A stretch of DNA of 64,000 bases from Georgenia yuyongxinii (GTDB lineage: Bacteria; Actinomycetota; Actinomycetes; Actinomycetales; Actinomycetaceae): positions 3,100,001 to 3,164,000 of the forward strand of contig NZ_CP040915.1 of NCBI RefSeq assembly GCF_006352065.1. Direction: 5' to 3'. Below the pieces are notes generated by a model. That model searched no databases. It saw nothing but the letters and a program-made list of their open reading frames with translations, and had not been told where the DNA came from. A program made the translations under genes and the position numbers. Of this stretch, positions 62,646-64,000 are shown in pieces. Each line of letters starts with the position of its first letter. The first letter of the stretch is position 1.

Positions 62646-63901
62646 AGCCGGCCGGCCTGGCGTCGCTCGCCGCCGAGCCGGTCTCCGCCGCGGCGGTGAA
62701 GTTCGAGATGCGCAGCCACGGCGCGGGGCTGCGTCCGTTCGCCGCGCTGCTCGCCCGGTTCGGCAAGGCGGCCGCGCGCGACGTCCAGCTGGTCGACCGG
62801 GTGCTGCGGACCGCGAGCAACACCGTGCTCACCGAGTCCGCGTCCGGCGAGGCGTGGGCGGCCGTGCGGCGGCTCGCCGAGCGTGCCGAGACGATTGCGG
62901 ACGGCCCCGAGCGGCTGCGCACGGCGGTGGAGCTCGAGCGGGCGATGCTGGCCCTGCTCAGCCGCGAGAGCGGGTTCGCCGAGGCCTTCTCGGACGGTGT
63001 CGCAGCGGCAGCCCGAGAGGCACGCGACCTCAAGGACGCGGCGGCGGTCAAGGCCGCCGGCAAGCACCTGCTCCACACGCCGGCGCCCACGACCGCCTCG
63101 AAGGTGCTCGGCCGCATGGCCACCCTGGTCGACGCTGGTGACCCGCTGCTCGCCCGTCTGTGGCGGCGCTACCGAGCCGTGGCGGGCGCACCCGCGGGGC
63201 TGGAGCGGGCCGCCGCCGTCGCGGCCCAGCAGGCCGACGCGATGGCAGCCGTGCTGCGGCGCAAGGGCCTGAGCACGGTCGAGCGGCGCCTGAAGCTGTG
63301 GGGGTATCTGTCGAAGATCCGTGGCGAGCTCGGGGAGGCCTATGCGCTCGGGAACCGGGTCTGGCTCGGCGAGGTGGAGAAGGAGCTCGCCCGCGCCTGG
63401 GCGATCGCCGCGCAGCTGGGGCCCGGGCACACCGTCGAGTACCTGACGCAGGCCGCGCACGGCCTGCGGGTCAACGGGCGCGAGGGTGCGGACGCGATGA
63501 TCGTGATCGTCGACCACGCCAACAAGGTGGTCTACGACACCATGCGCGGCCAGGTCAAGATCGCCACCTTCAGCGAGGGGGCCGGCCAGAGCGCCAACGA
63601 CGTGTTCCGGGCCATCGGTCTCGAGCGCGGGGCCGCCCCCGGTGTCGCCTCCCTGGAGTTCCGCTCGAGCACCACGGGCCTGACCGAGGCGTACACGCTC
63701 GCCAGCCGGCCGGAGGTGAGCACCCGGCTCTACCTCCTCAACGCCGCCGGGAGCGTCACCCCGGCGCAGGATCTCGCAGATCTGGCGGCGCTGGGCTATC
63801 CGGTCACCGAGATCGTCCTCGACATGACGGTCAGCCAGTTCACCCACCTCGCGATCTCGGTCGCGGAGAGCGCCGTCAAGCTCGTGACGGTCGGCCCCTG
63901 A
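62642..63901 (+). CDS. Protein of unknown function, translationally coupled to the previous gene
   Basis: A 419-residue protein without recognisable domain. The N-terminal 270 residues are helical and Ala/Arg-rich (FAALLARFGKAAARDVQLVD, LLSRESGFAEAFSDGVAAAA); the C-terminal part looks alpha/beta (GADAMIVIVDHANKVVYDTM, STRLYLLNAAGSVTPAQDLA, EIVLDMTVSQFTHLAIS). GTG 62642 overlaps the stop of the first gene by four bases, so both are likely made in fixed ratio. Composition matches the previous product, and together they might be parts of one complex or a once-single protein. No signal peptide or transmembrane helix is evident. Confidence 0.72.
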   Translation: MKPAGLASLAAEPVSAAAVKFEMRSHGAGLRPFAALLARFGKAAARDVQLVDRVLRTASNTVLTESASGEAWAAVRRLAERAETIADGPERLRTAVELERAMLALLSRESGFAEAFSDGVAAAAREARDLKDAAAVKAAGKHLLHTPAPTTASKVLGRMATLVDAGDPLLARLWRRYRAVAGAPAGLERAAAVAAQQADAMAAVLRRKGLSTVERRLKLWGYLSKIRGELGEAYALGNRVWLGEVEKELARAWAIAAQLGPGHTVEYLTQAAHGLRVNGREGADAMIVIVDHANKVVYDTMRGQVKIATFSEGAGQSANDVFRAIGLERGAAPGVASLEFRSSTTGLTEAYTLASRPEVSTRLYLLNAAGSVTPAQDLADLAALGYPVTEIVLDMTVSQFTHLAISVAESAVKLVTVGP

Positions 63902-63910
63902 GGACACCCC

Positions 63911-64000
63911 ATGGACATCGCCGAGTTCGCGGCCATCCGGCCGGCGCGCACCGTCGAACCGGAACGGTTGATCCGGCTCGAACCCTCGTTCGTCCTGCCA
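63911..64000 (+). CDS. Start of a third gene of the unknown cluster (cut by the window end)
   Basis: ATG 63911 follows CTGAGGACACCCC, with GAGG at a suitable distance, nine bases after the previous stop. The thirty visible codons read MDIAEFAAIRPARTVEPERL and end LEPSFVLP, with normal GC-rich codon bias. No family can be assigned from this much. Its spacing makes it part of the same transcript. Confidence 0.6.
   Translation, partial: MDIAEFAAIRPARTVEPERLIRLEPSFVLP

Overview
The window is a very GC-rich, densely coded chromosomal segment from an actinobacterium, most likely Micrococcales (a Georgenia/Cellulomonas-like organism). This is a judgement from gene content: rhamnose cell-wall polysaccharide genes, large DUF6541-like and YfhO-like membrane proteins, CWB2 repeats, GntR-LacI regulators, GTG/TTG starts and overlapping genes. 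No rRNA, tRNA, CRISPR array, intact insertion sequence or prophage was seen.

Region 1 (1-44 kb) is a surface-polysaccharide and cell-wall locus. It opens with a cut-off mannose-6-phosphate isomerase and carries all four dTDP-L-rhamnose genes, scattered rather than in one operon (rmlA 643, rmlD 2389, rmlC 4777, rmlB 35539). It also has two nucleotide-sugar dehydrogenases (34033, 51699), a Wzm/Wzt-type ABC polysaccharide exporter (27384-29416), at least seven glycosyltransferases, a flippase-like protein and four large multi-pass membrane proteins that may be lipid-linked sugar or polymer enzymes. Interleaved are six secreted proteins sharing a roughly 45-residue GDWDGDG repeat module, each joined to a different wall-active or extracellular domain: SpoIID, NodB deacetylase, VanY peptidase, Excalibur, CAP and a PGRP-type amidase. 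Two CWB2-repeat proteins follow; one is interrupted by an in-frame TGA and the other is a subtilisin.

Region 2 (44-50.4 kb) is a carbohydrate-uptake unit: GH127 beta-L-arabinofuranosidase, two ABC permeases and a substrate-binding lipoprotein, with a divergent LacI regulator and a 19-bp operator-like palindrome between them.

Region 3 (50.4-54.3 kb) holds a second nucleotide-sugar dehydrogenase, an acyltransferase-like membrane protein and a HAD phosphatase.

Region 4 (54.3-61 kb) is a second sugar ABC operon ending in an atypical transketolase, controlled by a divergent GntR-LacI chimeric regulator. Its promoter is visible and overlaps a palindrome.

Region 5 (61-64 kb) starts a tightly coupled cluster of unrecognised proteins that runs off the window.

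A family of 47-bp palindromes (21-bp arm, 5-nt loop, 21-bp arm) occurs five times. Two copies supply the stop codon and last codons of the gene they abut, and one copy is joined to three 27-bp tandem repeats that resemble its half-site.
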